From the NCBI GenBank assembly GCA_023403475.1, contig JAEYEL010000214.1, positions 1 to 40,684 of the forward strand: a stretch of DNA of 40,684 nucleotides, given 5' to 3'. The notes below the pieces were generated by a model. The model did no database searches. It saw nothing but the letters and a program-made list of their open reading frames with translations, and was not told the DNA's origin. Source of the stretch: Actinomycetes bacterium. Lineage in GTDB: Bacteria > Actinomycetota > Coriobacteriia > Coriobacteriales > Eggerthellaceae. The translations under genes and the position numbers were made by a program. Below, one piece after another: positions 14,253 through 22,104 of this stretch; the stretch's first letter is position 1; each line of letters starts with the position of its first letter.

Positions 14253-14359
14253 GCGGAAAGAGGATCGGGCAGGGTGACGGCACCGTCGTTTCCCGCACGA
14301 ATCTCAAGGATGCACAAGAAAGTAAAGGAACCGAGGAACGAGGAGAAAAGGAGAGAAAC

Positions 14360-16672
14360 ATGGCTTATGGCAAAGAATGGCGTGTTGAGCGTCCCGATGG
14401 CACCGTGGCGACGCGCAGCAACACCTGGTCGCCTCCGGGATCGCATCCCGTAGGCTACGGTGTCAAGGTCATCACCAAGGACGGCGAGCTCATCCGCGTC
14501 GAGGGCGACGACGACAACCCCATCACCACGGGTCGCGTCAACGCGATGAACCTTGCGCTGCGCGAATACACCTACGCCCCCGAGCGCATCATACACCCCA
14601 TGAAGCGCGCCCGCGAAGACCGCGGCAAAGACAAGTGGGTGCAGACCACATGGGACGAGGCTCTCGACACCATCTGCGAGAAAGTACGTTACTTCCAAAA
14701 CACCTACGGCCCTGAGTCCATCGTCGTGTTCGGCGGCACCGGTCGCGAGGCGTGCATCTTCTACTACGCGCTCACGTTCTCGGTGCTGCAGTCGCCTAAC
14801 TGCTGCTACACGCAGTCGGGCTGGGCGTGCTACGGCCCGCGCTGCTCCATTGCCGACTACGTGCTGGGCGCAGGCTACCCCGAACTCGACTACGCCGGGC
14901 ACCTGCCAGGTAGCTATCAAGACCCCCGCTACATCCTCCCGAAGTACGTGGTGGTGTGGGGCAAGGAGCCCCTGCCATCCAACGGCGACGGGTTCTTCGG
15001 CCACTGCCTCGTAGACCTCATGAAGCTCGGCACCAAGATCATCTCCATCGACCCTCGCATCACCTGGGTGGGAGCGCATGACGGAAACATCAACCTGCAA
15101 GTCCGCCCGCAGACCGACACGGCTCTTGCGCTCGCTTTCATGAACCTCATGTTCGAGACCGAAGAGTACGACAAGGAATTCGCCGAGAAGTGGATCTACG
15201 GCCTCGACGAGCTGAAGGAGCGCGCAGCCGAATATCCGGTCGAGAAGGTCGCCGAGATAACAACCGTCCCCGAAGAGGATATCCGCCGCGTGGCCCACAT
15301 CATCGGCACCGAGCGCCCCATCGGCTGGGCGTGGGGTCTGGCGTTCGACCAGAACAAGAACGGCGTGCAGCTTTCGCAGGCCATGATCCTTCTGGCAGCC
15401 CTCTCCGGCTCCATCGACCGTCCCGGCGGCCTGACGCTCGGACCCCCGTCCGCCCTTTTGGGCAAGTGGCGCATGGAGCAACGCGGCGCCATGGACGACG
15501 CGGTGTGGAGCAAGCGCATCGGCGCCGAGGCGTGGCCGGGCCTTTCCACCGGCATGGCCACCACCCAGCCCGACGAGACGTTGAACACCATGGAGTCCGA
15601 CGAGCCTTACGCGCTCAAGATGGGCTGGTTCAACAGCTCCAACTTCCTCACCCCCACCTGCTCGGCACAGCCCAAGCGCTGGCACAAGGCCTTGCAGAAG
15701 CTTGAGTTCGTCGTGGTGCAAGACCTCACCATGACCCCGACGGCTATGGCGGTGGGCGACTACTTCCTGCCCATGGCAACCTGGGCGGAGCACAACGGCA
15801 TCGTGCTCACCCACTACGGCCGCAACACCGTGTTCATGGGCCCCATGAACAAGGCTCTCCAGGTCGGCGAGTGCAAGTCCGACGTGGAGATCTGTCTCAT
15901 GTTCGGCCAGCGCCTGAACCCTAGCTGGTGGCCTTGGTACAAGCCCGCCGACGGCAAGAGCCTTGATCTGGACGCCTTGGCCGTAGCTGTTGAGAACTTC
16001 TATAGCGATCAGCTCAAAGAACTCGGGTTCGACTGGAAGAGCTTCCAGGAGCTCGGTCTCTACCAACCCGGTGCGCACGGCTTCGAATACGAGAAGTACG
16101 AGAAGGGCATGCTGCGCTTCGACGGCAACCCCGGCTTCAACACCATCACCGGCCAGATCGAGGCCTACTCGATTCTGTACGAATCCTGGGGCGAGGATCC
16201 ACTGCCCTACTACGAAGAGCCGAACTACAGTCAAGTAAGCAAGCCCGAGTACGCCGGCCAGTACCCGCTGTTCACCACGTCCGGCTCGCGCCGCTACAGC
16301 TCGTTCCATTCCGAGCATCGGCAGGTCAAGTCACTGCGCCAGATAGACCCGTGGCCGTGGGTTCAGATCAACCCTGAGACCGCCGAGGAGTACGGCGTCA
16401 CCGAAGGCGACTGGGTAGAGGTCTACAACATGCTCGGCGAGGCGCGCTTCAAGGCGGAGATCACGCCCGTCATCAAGCCCGGCATTCTGAATTGCACGCA
16501 CGGTTGGTGGTTCCCCGAGCAGGATGGCGAGGAACCCAACCTGTTCGGCGTGTGGAAGTCCAACTTCAACAGCTTGGTGCCGCACTTCAACGTGGGCAAA
16601 CTCGGCTTCGGCGCCCCTTACAAAGGCGTCATGTGCAACATGCGCCGCGTCCGCAGCCTCGACCAAGACTAA
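14360..16672 (+). CDS. Molybdopterin oxidoreductase lacking the N-terminal Fe-S site (aromatic hydroxyl-transforming type?)
   Basis: This 770-aa protein belongs to the DMSO reductase family that binds Mo(W)-bis-pyranopterin. It shows the family pattern VKVITKDGELIRVEGD...NP, APERIIHPMKR, WDEALDTI (to about residue 106), a WACYGPRCS segment whose Cys157 aligns with the metal-ligand Sec/Cys of formate dehydrogenases, and a C-terminal dinucleotide-binding domain (about 630-765). All four cysteines of the usual N-terminal 4Fe-4S motif are absent (region 20-65), as in the pyrogallol transhydroxylase large subunit. No Tat signal is present, so it is cytoplasmic. ATG 14360 has AAGGAG upstream. Neighbours are an aromatic-acid-type transporter and a LuxR regulator. 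Catechol dehydroxylase or transhydroxylase activity is possible; the substrate is unknown. Confidence 0.85.
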   Translation: MAYGKEWRVERPDGTVATRSNTWSPPGSHPVGYGVKVITKDGELIRVEGDDDNPITTGRVNAMNLALREYTYAPERIIHPMKRAREDRGKDKWVQTTWDEALDTICEKVRYFQNTYGPESIVVFGGTGREACIFYYALTFSVLQSPNCCYTQSGWACYGPRCSIADYVLGAGYPELDYAGHLPGSYQDPRYILPKYVVVWGKEPLPSNGDGFFGHCLVDLMKLGTKIISIDPRITWVGAHDGNINLQVRPQTDTALALAFMNLMFETEEYDKEFAEKWIYGLDELKERAAEYPVEKVAEITTVPEEDIRRVAHIIGTERPIGWAWGLAFDQNKNGVQLSQAMILLAALSGSIDRPGGLTLGPPSALLGKWRMEQRGAMDDAVWSKRIGAEAWPGLSTGMATTQPDETLNTMESDEPYALKMGWFNSSNFLTPTCSAQPKRWHKALQKLEFVVVQDLTMTPTAMAVGDYFLPMATWAEHNGIVLTHYGRNTVFMGPMNKALQVGECKSDVEICLMFGQRLNPSWWPWYKPADGKSLDLDALAVAVENFYSDQLKELGFDWKSFQELGLYQPGAHGFEYEKYEKGMLRFDGNPGFNTITGQIEAYSILYESWGEDPLPYYEEPNYSQVSKPEYAGQYPLFTTSGSRRYSSFHSEHRQVKSLRQIDPWPWVQINPETAEEYGVTEGDWVEVYNMLGEARFKAEITPVIKPGILNCTHGWWFPEQDGEEPNLFGVWKSNFNSLVPHFNVGKLGFGAPYKGVMCNMRRVRSLDQD

Positions 16673-16691
16673 AGGGAAGGAAGTGAAGGAA

Positions 16692-17051
16692 ATGGCAGAT
16701 CAGAAGTACGCGCTGCTCGTCGATTACACGTACTATTCCGGCAACCACGCGGCCGAGATCGGCTGCAAGGAAGAGCTCGGCCTTCCCCTAGATCAGTTCG
16801 GCATCAAGGAGGTGCAGGTCGGCCCCTTCAAGAAGGGAGAGGGGAACGACGGCGACGCTTGGGAATGGTTCTACATCCCCTGCCCGACCTCCATCTTCTC
16901 CGAGCACTGGGGAACCGGTGGCGACAAGGCAGGCCAGCGGCCGCTCGCCGTGCAGGTAGACGAGTCAGCCACCATGTACTACGGCACCTTGGAGGACATG
17001 CAGGCCAAGATGGCCGAGTTCGACCGCCCCATGGTTCTGTTCCAGCTCTAG
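16692..17051 (+). CDS. Degenerate DmsB-type ferredoxin partner without Fe-S ligands
   Basis: This 119-aa protein follows the molybdopterin enzyme by 19 bases and is surely its partner. Residues 6-28 (YALLVDYTYY, SGNHAAEIGC, KEE) match the first cluster motif of DmsB/PsrB-type subunits (YALLVDxxxCxGCxxCxxACKxE) residue by residue, but the Cys positions are Tyr15, Asn18, Ala21 and Cys25. Residues 81-103 (GQRPLAVQVD, ESATMYYGTLED) match the family's end (GxKPACVxACPTxAxxFGDLxD) with Ala86 and Asp90 in place of Cys. The middle, carrying the other clusters, is missing. It is therefore likely a structural, cluster-free subunit. ATG 16692 is preceded by AAGGGAAGG. Confidence 0.8.
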   Translation: MADQKYALLVDYTYYSGNHAAEIGCKEELGLPLDQFGIKEVQVGPFKKGEGNDGDAWEWFYIPCPTSIFSEHWGTGGDKAGQRPLAVQVDESATMYYGTLEDMQAKMAEFDRPMVLFQL

Positions 17052-17148
17052 GTTGGCTCCGGCACCTACCGCCGACAGCAAGTAGATGGGGCTGCAGCTT
17101 CACTGCGGCCCCATGGGGAATACGTTAAAGACTGCAAAGGAGGGACCT

Positions 17149-17424
17149 ATGAACCGAGACGAGTTCTTCGAACTTGACGCAGCGGCAGCAGCCGAAAAGC
17201 TGAACGCTCTTCTCGCGGAAGGCAAGACCCCGGAAGAGCTTCTGGCCGAGGTCGGCATAAGCAAGAACGACCTCATGAAGGCGCAGATATTCTTCGTTAA
17301 GGATAAATATATGGCGCGCGGATGGGGCGGCTACACGTCCACGAAACGCACGGGCAACGAGGCCGGCGACGACGAGAAGGGCGTCGGCGGCAGCGATCCG
17401 TCGAAGGGCTTTGTCGGCGTGTAA
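17149..17424 (+). CDS. 91-aa hypothetical protein, last gene of the molybdopterin operon
   Basis: This protein is not recognised. The N-terminal half is helical and acidic, with a segment resembling a helix-turn-helix (TPEELLAEVGISKNDLMKA, about residues 27-45). The C-terminal half is Gly-rich and probably flexible (GWGGYTSTKRTGNE). ATG 17149 has a near-perfect AAAGGAGG. It lies 97 bases after the ferredoxin-like gene and 28 bases before a strong terminator, so it ends the operon. It might be a small regulator or maturation helper (speculative). Confidence 0.65.
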   Translation: MNRDEFFELDAAAAAEKLNALLAEGKTPEELLAEVGISKNDLMKAQIFFVKDKYMARGWGGYTSTKRTGNEAGDDEKGVGGSDPSKGFVGV

Positions 17425-17452
17425 CCCCCTGCCGCATTGCCGATGATCACAG

Positions 17453-17496
17453 GCCGACGGCGCCCTCCCATCCCCTAGGTGCCGTCGGCTTTCTTT
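17453..17496 (+). terminator. Terminator of the molybdopterin operon
   Basis: GCCGACGGCGCC (17453-17464) pairs with GGTGCCGTCGGC (17478-17489; one G-T wobble) over a 13-nt loop and is followed by TTTCTTTT, a typical intrinsic terminator. Confidence 0.85.
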
Positions 17497-17507
17497 TGCG
17501 GGCTTTT

Positions 17508-17595
17508 TTCTTATGCGAGCATTCTTATGCGAGCATTCTTCTTTTGCGAGCGTTTTTTACGGATTCGTTCTTATGCGAGCGTTCTTATGCGAGGA
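17508..17595. repeat. 14-bp tandem repeat (TTCTTATGCGAGCA)
   Basis: Units start at 17508, 17522, 17568 and 17582, with two diverged units (17536-17567) between them. The last unit contributes the GAGGAGG that serves as ribosome site of the next gene. Each unit contains an in-frame ATG, so copy number could change the 5' end of the next reading frame. Confidence 0.8.
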
Positions 17596-17608
17596 GGTTG
17601 AGCTGGTT

Positions 17609-17947
17609 ATGGCTACCGACGAGAGTATCAAGATGGAGATCGCAAAGCTGGGCAGGCTGTCGCCCGAGCAGGAGGGCATTCTGTACGCCATATCCTTACG
17701 TCAAGACGAGCTGGGCAGAGAGCAGACGAACATGCTTTTGAGCAAGTTCGAGGGAAACCCCCTGTATGCTCCCATGGTGGAGCGCGAGTACCTGACCTAT
17801 CAGACGTACAACCACGGCGGCGACGGGTCGCACGAAGTAGCGAGCCTCTTCGTCACCCTGAAGGGTCTGCGCTACTGCATCATGTTCGCCGACGAGATAA
17901 GCGCCCGCCGCAAGACGAATCCTGCCGGCGCCGTGCGCGCAAGGTAG
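17609..17947 (+). CDS. 112-aa hypothetical protein
   Basis: This protein is not recognised. It is mostly helical with a short strand-like end (EVASLFVTLKGLRYC), an arrangement reminiscent of winged-helix proteins, though without a clear recognition helix. The ATG at 17609 follows GAGGAGG (17591-17597) by 11 bases. An in-frame ATG at 17513 would add 32 residues encoded by the 14-bp repeat and was rejected. It is separated from the molybdopterin operon by a terminator and from slyD by 108 bases. Confidence 0.55.
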   Translation: MATDESIKMEIAKLGRLSPEQEGILYAISLRQDELGREQTNMLLSKFEGNPLYAPMVEREYLTYQTYNHGGDGSHEVASLFVTLKGLRYCIMFADEISARRKTNPAGAVRAR

Positions 17948-18055
17948 GCCCGGCGAGACGCTTCGGCTTTGCGCGGCGTCCATAACGCGTTGCCAAGGAC
18001 ATGCTGACCACGATATCGAGGCCGCAGTCTTGCAACAAGGGAAAGGATTGAGGCA

Positions 18056-18580
18056 ATGGAGCTTGGATCGACAGTTACACTCACGTATACCGGAACGCTT
18101 GAAGACGGTACGGTGTTCGGTCGTGCCACGAAAGAGAGCCCCATGAGGTTCCAAACCGGCATGGACATGGCCATAGACGGATTCGAAAAAGAGATTCTGC
18201 GCATGAACGCGGCGGGCGAGAAGAAGACGTTCGTCGTCGGGCAGTACGACGCCTACGGGGAGTACCGCGACGACTACGTCCAGCAGATACCCGCCGAGCA
18301 GATCCCCCTGCGCGACGTTCGCGAAGGCCAGCGCGTGTGGATGGCGTCGGATGAAGGCGCGCCTACGCCCGTCACCGTCGTCAAAGTGGAAAACGACAGC
18401 GTAACGTTCGATCTCAACCACCCTCTCGCCGGAAAAGACCTTGCTTTCGAAGTGGAGATCTTGGAAATAGAGGGCGCTCCTGAAGATTTCGCCGCCATGC
18501 AGGAACAGAGGAAGCGGCAGCAAGAAGCGCTTTCCGCAGCCGAAGAAGGCGGCGAGCATCCCTTGAGCATGTTCCGATAG
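18056..18580 (+). CDS. slyD: SlyD-type FKBP peptidyl-prolyl isomerase
   Basis: This 174-aa protein is a SlyD-like FKBP, a cytoplasmic prolyl isomerase/chaperone. It shows LTYTGTLEDGTVFG (residues 9-22), IDGFEKEILRMNAAGEKK (40-57), AYGEYRDD at the start of the insert-in-flap chaperone domain, and FDLNHPLAGKDLAFEVEILEIE (117-138). The His/Cys-rich metal tail of E. coli SlyD is missing; the tail is Glu/Gln-rich instead. The start ATG 18056 follows an AAAGGA about 8-12 bases upstream. A terminator lies 80 bases downstream. Confidence 0.9.
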   Translation: MELGSTVTLTYTGTLEDGTVFGRATKESPMRFQTGMDMAIDGFEKEILRMNAAGEKKTFVVGQYDAYGEYRDDYVQQIPAEQIPLRDVREGQRVWMASDEGAPTPVTVVKVENDSVTFDLNHPLAGKDLAFEVEILEIEGAPEDFAAMQEQRKRQQEALSAAEEGGEHPLSMFR

Positions 18581-18660
18581 CCCAAGCGAAAACCGGTGTT
18601 TGAGCCTCTCAGCGAACTTCGCGGGTAAGAGAAGCCCCCGCATAGCCCCACGTTCGACCT

Positions 18661-18697
18661 ATATGACCCGAACAGCGCATCGGGTCATATTTGTTTG
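18661..18697 (+). terminator. slyD terminator
   Basis: ATATGACCCGA (18661-18671) and TCGGGTCATAT (18680-18690) form a perfect 11-bp stem with an 8-nt loop, followed by TTTGTTT. It also separates slyD from the converging glycosyltransferase. Confidence 0.8.
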
Positions 18698-18757
18698 CGA
18701 ATCCTCCTTGCGACCGGCGCAGAAGGCACGGCCATCCGCACAAGGGACAAACCCCGT

Positions 18758-20086
18758 CTAGATGCGTTCCCCCTTGCGGGCGGCAAGTGCAGGATCGGCG
18801 GAAAGCTCGGCCACGTCCATGGATATGCTGTGGCGAATGGGCTTCCACTGGCATTTCCTCACGAGCGCCACCAGCGCGATAGGCACGTAGGTGAGCATGA
18901 AGAAGGGAAACGTAAACATGTAGAGCACTTTCTTGCGCGTGGTGGAGCGGATGGAGTCCCATTCCACGAACGTGGTCAACACGCCGAACATGAACATGAA
19001 CATGAGATAGTTGAACAGGCAGAAGAAGATGGAGGAAACCGACGAGGCGACCGTTTGCCCCACCGACATGGTTCCCGTGACGGCAAGCACGATGATTATG
19101 GCGTTGAACAAAACCGACACTATGGTGAGCAGCATGCCGGGCGCTATGGTCATGAGCATGTCGTAGCAGGCGAAACGCGCGCCTTTCGGATTGGTGAAGA
19201 TTCCCTTCGCAAGCTTGGCGCCGTAGTGCCAGAAGACCTGGTAGAAGCCTTTCGCCCAGCGAAAGCGCTGATTCCACGAATCGCGGAAGGTGATAGGCTG
19301 CTCGTCGTAGAGCACCGCCGTGGGCGTGTAGCTTATGCGCACGCCTTCCAGAATGCTGTTCGCGGAAAACTCGATGTCCTCGGTGAGCAGATGCCACTTC
19401 CAGCCGCCGTTTTTCTCTATGATGTCTGAGGAGATGAAGAAGCCCGTTCCCGAAACGGCGCAGCTCGTATTGAGCGTGAGGCGCGCTTGGTTCAAAAACT
19501 TGGCTTCGCGCAGAAACCACACGGCGTAACCGGCCGAAATCCAGTTCGAATCGTAGTTCTTGGAATTGCGATAGCTGGTGGATGCTTTCGCGCCCGCGTC
19601 GAACGTGGCGTTCATCTCGCGGAAGTAGTTCACGTCGAGCACGTTGTCGGCGTCGAACACAAAATACGCCTCGTAACCGCAATCGGAGTACTGCTCGCGA
19701 ATGACCTGGAAGCCGTAATCGAGCGCGTAGCCCTTCCCCACTTCCTTGTCGTTATGGCGCGGGAACACGATGGCACCCGCCTCGCGCGCCACCTCAGCCG
19801 TATCGTCGGTGCAGTTATCCGCAATGACGAACACGTCTATAAGCTCCTGCGGATAGTTCTGCACCTTGATGGAATGGATAAGATCGCCTATGACCTCGCG
19901 CTCGTTGCGCGCGGAGACGACGACGGCGAAGCGATGGTTTTTGCGCGCCGTGCGCTTCTTCGGCTTGCGCGTCAGCACGACGAGCACGTAGTACAGCTGA
20001 TAGGTATAGCAAATGCTGAACGTGAGGAACACGCAGAAATTGAAAATATCGACGAACGATATCTGCGAGAAGAACTGGTCCAACAA
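18758..20086 (-). CDS. Membrane glycosyltransferase, family 2
   Basis: This 442-aa protein is a GT-A fold family-2 glycosyltransferase of the processive, membrane-embedded kind. It has an N-terminal transmembrane helix (about 12-38), a catalytic domain with VVVSARNE (55-62), DAD (145-147), TED (235-237) and QRFRW (273-277), and three or more C-terminal helices (about 308-425). The motif set resembles poly-N-acetylglucosamine or hyaluronan-type synthases. The start is a TTG at 20086, with AAAGGAG six bases upstream. It stands alone on the minus strand next to the palindrome axis; its real upstream neighbour is lost. The product is unknown. Confidence 0.88.
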   Translation of the reverse strand: MLDQFFSQISFVDIFNFCVFLTFSICYTYQLYYVLVVLTRKPKKRTARKNHRFAVVVSARNEREVIGDLIHSIKVQNYPQELIDVFVIADNCTDDTAEVAREAGAIVFPRHNDKEVGKGYALDYGFQVIREQYSDCGYEAYFVFDADNVLDVNYFREMNATFDAGAKASTSYRNSKNYDSNWISAGYAVWFLREAKFLNQARLTLNTSCAVSGTGFFISSDIIEKNGGWKWHLLTEDIEFSANSILEGVRISYTPTAVLYDEQPITFRDSWNQRFRWAKGFYQVFWHYGAKLAKGIFTNPKGARFACYDMLMTIAPGMLLTIVSVLFNAIIIVLAVTGTMSVGQTVASSVSSIFFCLFNYLMFMFMFGVLTTFVEWDSIRSTTRKKVLYMFTFPFFMLTYVPIALVALVRKCQWKPIRHSISMDVAELSADPALAARKGERI

Positions 20087-20172
20087 CTCCTACTCCTTTA
20101 TACCTGCTGTCACCAAGCGTGTCACCCGCCGTCGAGCATATCTATAAGAGCGCTCTCACGCAAACTTTCATG

Positions 20173-20201
20173 ATTATAGCGACTTGCAGCGCTTTTTACC
20201 A
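20173..20201 (-). promoter_or_regulatory. Candidate glycosyltransferase promoter
   Basis: On the minus strand TGGTAA (-35, weak) and a perfect TATAAT (20173-20178) are spaced by 17 bases. Transcription would start about 80 bases before the TTG start codon. Confidence 0.5.
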
Positions 20202-20483
20202 TGCGTCTTCCTTTTCGTTACCTTTTTCTCCCATTTCGGCACCGCTTACCCGCCGTTTCCCCAAAGCTTCTGCACATGTTTCCCATAACTACTCGGAGGA
20301 GGTGCCGGCAGGGTGCCGGAGGGACACGCCTAATGGCACGCCGGCGTGCCATTAGGCGTGTCCCTCCGGCACCCTGCCGGCACCTCCTCCGAGTAGTTAT
20401 GGGAAACATGTGCAGAAGCTTTGGGGAAACGGCGGGTAAGCGGTGCCGAAATGGGAGAAAAAGGTAACGAAAAGGAAGACGCA

Positions 20484-20512
20484 TGGTAAAAAGCGCTGCA
20501 AGTCGCTATAAT
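20484..20512 (+). promoter_or_regulatory. Candidate glycosyltransferase promoter (arm B copy)
   Basis: TGGTAA (20484-20489), 17 bases, TATAAT (20507-20512). Mirror of 20173-20201. Confidence 0.5.
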
Positions 20513-20598
20513 CATGAAAGTTTGCGTGAGAGCGCTCTTATAGATATGCTCGACGGCGGGTGACACGCTTGGTGACAGCAGGTATAAAGGAGTAGGAG

Positions 20599-21927
20599 TT
20601 GTTGGACCAGTTCTTCTCGCAGATATCGTTCGTCGATATTTTCAATTTCTGCGTGTTCCTCACGTTCAGCATTTGCTATACCTATCAGCTGTACTACGTG
20701 CTCGTCGTGCTGACGCGCAAGCCGAAGAAGCGCACGGCGCGCAAAAACCATCGCTTCGCCGTCGTCGTCTCCGCGCGCAACGAGCGCGAGGTCATAGGCG
20801 ATCTTATCCATTCCATCAAGGTGCAGAACTATCCGCAGGAGCTTATAGACGTGTTCGTCATTGCGGATAACTGCACCGACGATACGGCTGAGGTGGCGCG
20901 CGAGGCGGGTGCCATCGTGTTCCCGCGCCATAACGACAAGGAAGTGGGGAAGGGCTACGCGCTCGATTACGGCTTCCAGGTCATTCGCGAGCAGTACTCC
21001 GATTGCGGTTACGAGGCGTATTTTGTGTTCGACGCCGACAACGTGCTCGACGTGAACTACTTCCGCGAGATGAACGCCACGTTCGACGCGGGCGCGAAAG
21101 CATCCACCAGCTATCGCAATTCCAAGAACTACGATTCGAACTGGATTTCGGCCGGTTACGCCGTGTGGTTTCTGCGCGAAGCCAAGTTTTTGAACCAAGC
21201 GCGCCTCACGCTCAATACGAGCTGCGCCGTTTCGGGAACGGGCTTCTTCATCTCCTCAGACATCATAGAGAAAAACGGCGGCTGGAAGTGGCATCTGCTC
21301 ACCGAGGACATCGAGTTTTCCGCGAACAGCATTCTGGAAGGCGTGCGCATAAGCTACACGCCCACGGCGGTGCTCTACGACGAGCAGCCTATCACCTTCC
21401 GCGATTCGTGGAATCAGCGCTTTCGCTGGGCGAAAGGCTTCTACCAGGTCTTCTGGCACTACGGCGCCAAGCTTGCGAAGGGAATCTTCACCAATCCGAA
21501 AGGCGCGCGTTTCGCCTGCTACGACATGCTCATGACCATAGCGCCCGGCATGCTGCTCACCATAGTGTCGGTTTTGTTCAACGCCATAATCATCGTGCTT
21601 GCCGTCACGGGAACCATGTCGGTGGGGCAAACGGTCGCCTCGTCGGTTTCCTCCATCTTCTTCTGCCTGTTCAACTATCTCATGTTCATGTTCATGTTCG
21701 GCGTGTTGACCACGTTCGTGGAATGGGACTCCATCCGCTCCACCACGCGCAAGAAAGTGCTCTACATGTTTACGTTTCCCTTCTTCATGCTCACCTACGT
21801 GCCTATCGCGCTGGTGGCGCTCGTGAGGAAATGCCAGTGGAAGCCCATTCGCCACAGCATATCCATGGACGTGGCCGAGCTTTCCGCCGATCCTGCACTT
21901 GCCGCCCGCAAGGGGGAACGCATCTAG
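20599..21927 (+). CDS. Membrane glycosyltransferase, family 2 (arm B copy)
   Basis: Identical copy of 18758-20086. In this orientation the TTG start at 20599 is preceded by AAAGGAG (20586-20592), and DAD, TED and QRFRW catalytic motifs are intact. The two copies are divergent from the axis. Confidence 0.88.
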   Translation: MLDQFFSQISFVDIFNFCVFLTFSICYTYQLYYVLVVLTRKPKKRTARKNHRFAVVVSARNEREVIGDLIHSIKVQNYPQELIDVFVIADNCTDDTAEVAREAGAIVFPRHNDKEVGKGYALDYGFQVIREQYSDCGYEAYFVFDADNVLDVNYFREMNATFDAGAKASTSYRNSKNYDSNWISAGYAVWFLREAKFLNQARLTLNTSCAVSGTGFFISSDIIEKNGGWKWHLLTEDIEFSANSILEGVRISYTPTAVLYDEQPITFRDSWNQRFRWAKGFYQVFWHYGAKLAKGIFTNPKGARFACYDMLMTIAPGMLLTIVSVLFNAIIIVLAVTGTMSVGQTVASSVSSIFFCLFNYLMFMFMFGVLTTFVEWDSIRSTTRKKVLYMFTFPFFMLTYVPIALVALVRKCQWKPIRHSISMDVAELSADPALAARKGERI

Positions 21928-21987
21928 ACGGGGTTTGTCCCTTGTGCGGATGGCCGTGCCTTCTGCGCCGGTCGCAAGGAGGATTCG

Positions 21988-22024
21988 CAAACAAATATGA
22001 CCCGATGCGCTGTTCGGGTCATAT
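21988..22024 (-). terminator. slyD terminator (arm B copy)
   Basis: Mirror of 18661-18697: 11-bp stem with T-tract on the minus strand. Confidence 0.8.
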
Positions 22025-22104
22025 AGGTCGAACGTGGGGCTATGCGGGGGCTTCTCTTACCCGCGAAGTTCGCTGAGAGGCTCAAACACCGGTTTTCGCT
22101 TGGG

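Larger units (their letters stand above)
20087..20598. other. Intergenic region spanning the palindrome axis
   Basis: Two head-to-head copies of the glycosyltransferase upstream region meet at 20342/20343. Each half holds the glycosyltransferase promoter, a repeat of GGTGCCGG, and the dispersed motif GTGTCCCTCCGGCAC (20358-20372; mirror 20313-20327). The axis sequence itself, ATGGCACGCC/GGCGTGCCAT, could form a hairpin. No gene is visible. Confidence 0.8.

Noticed and set aside
14225..16318. 697-codon open frame antisense to the molybdopterin enzyme (minus strand; mirror 24367-26460 plus)
   Set aside because: It is in the complementary frame of a gene with strong GC-third-position bias, has no domain or ribosome site, and its Leu/Val/His/Ala-rich translation looks like a shadow.
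20250..20435. Hairpin telomere or telomere-resolution site at the axis
   Set aside because: The symmetry does not stop near the axis but extends through all 20 kb of ordinary chromosomal genes to both ends, and no protelomerase gene is present. An artefactual fold-back explains the data better.
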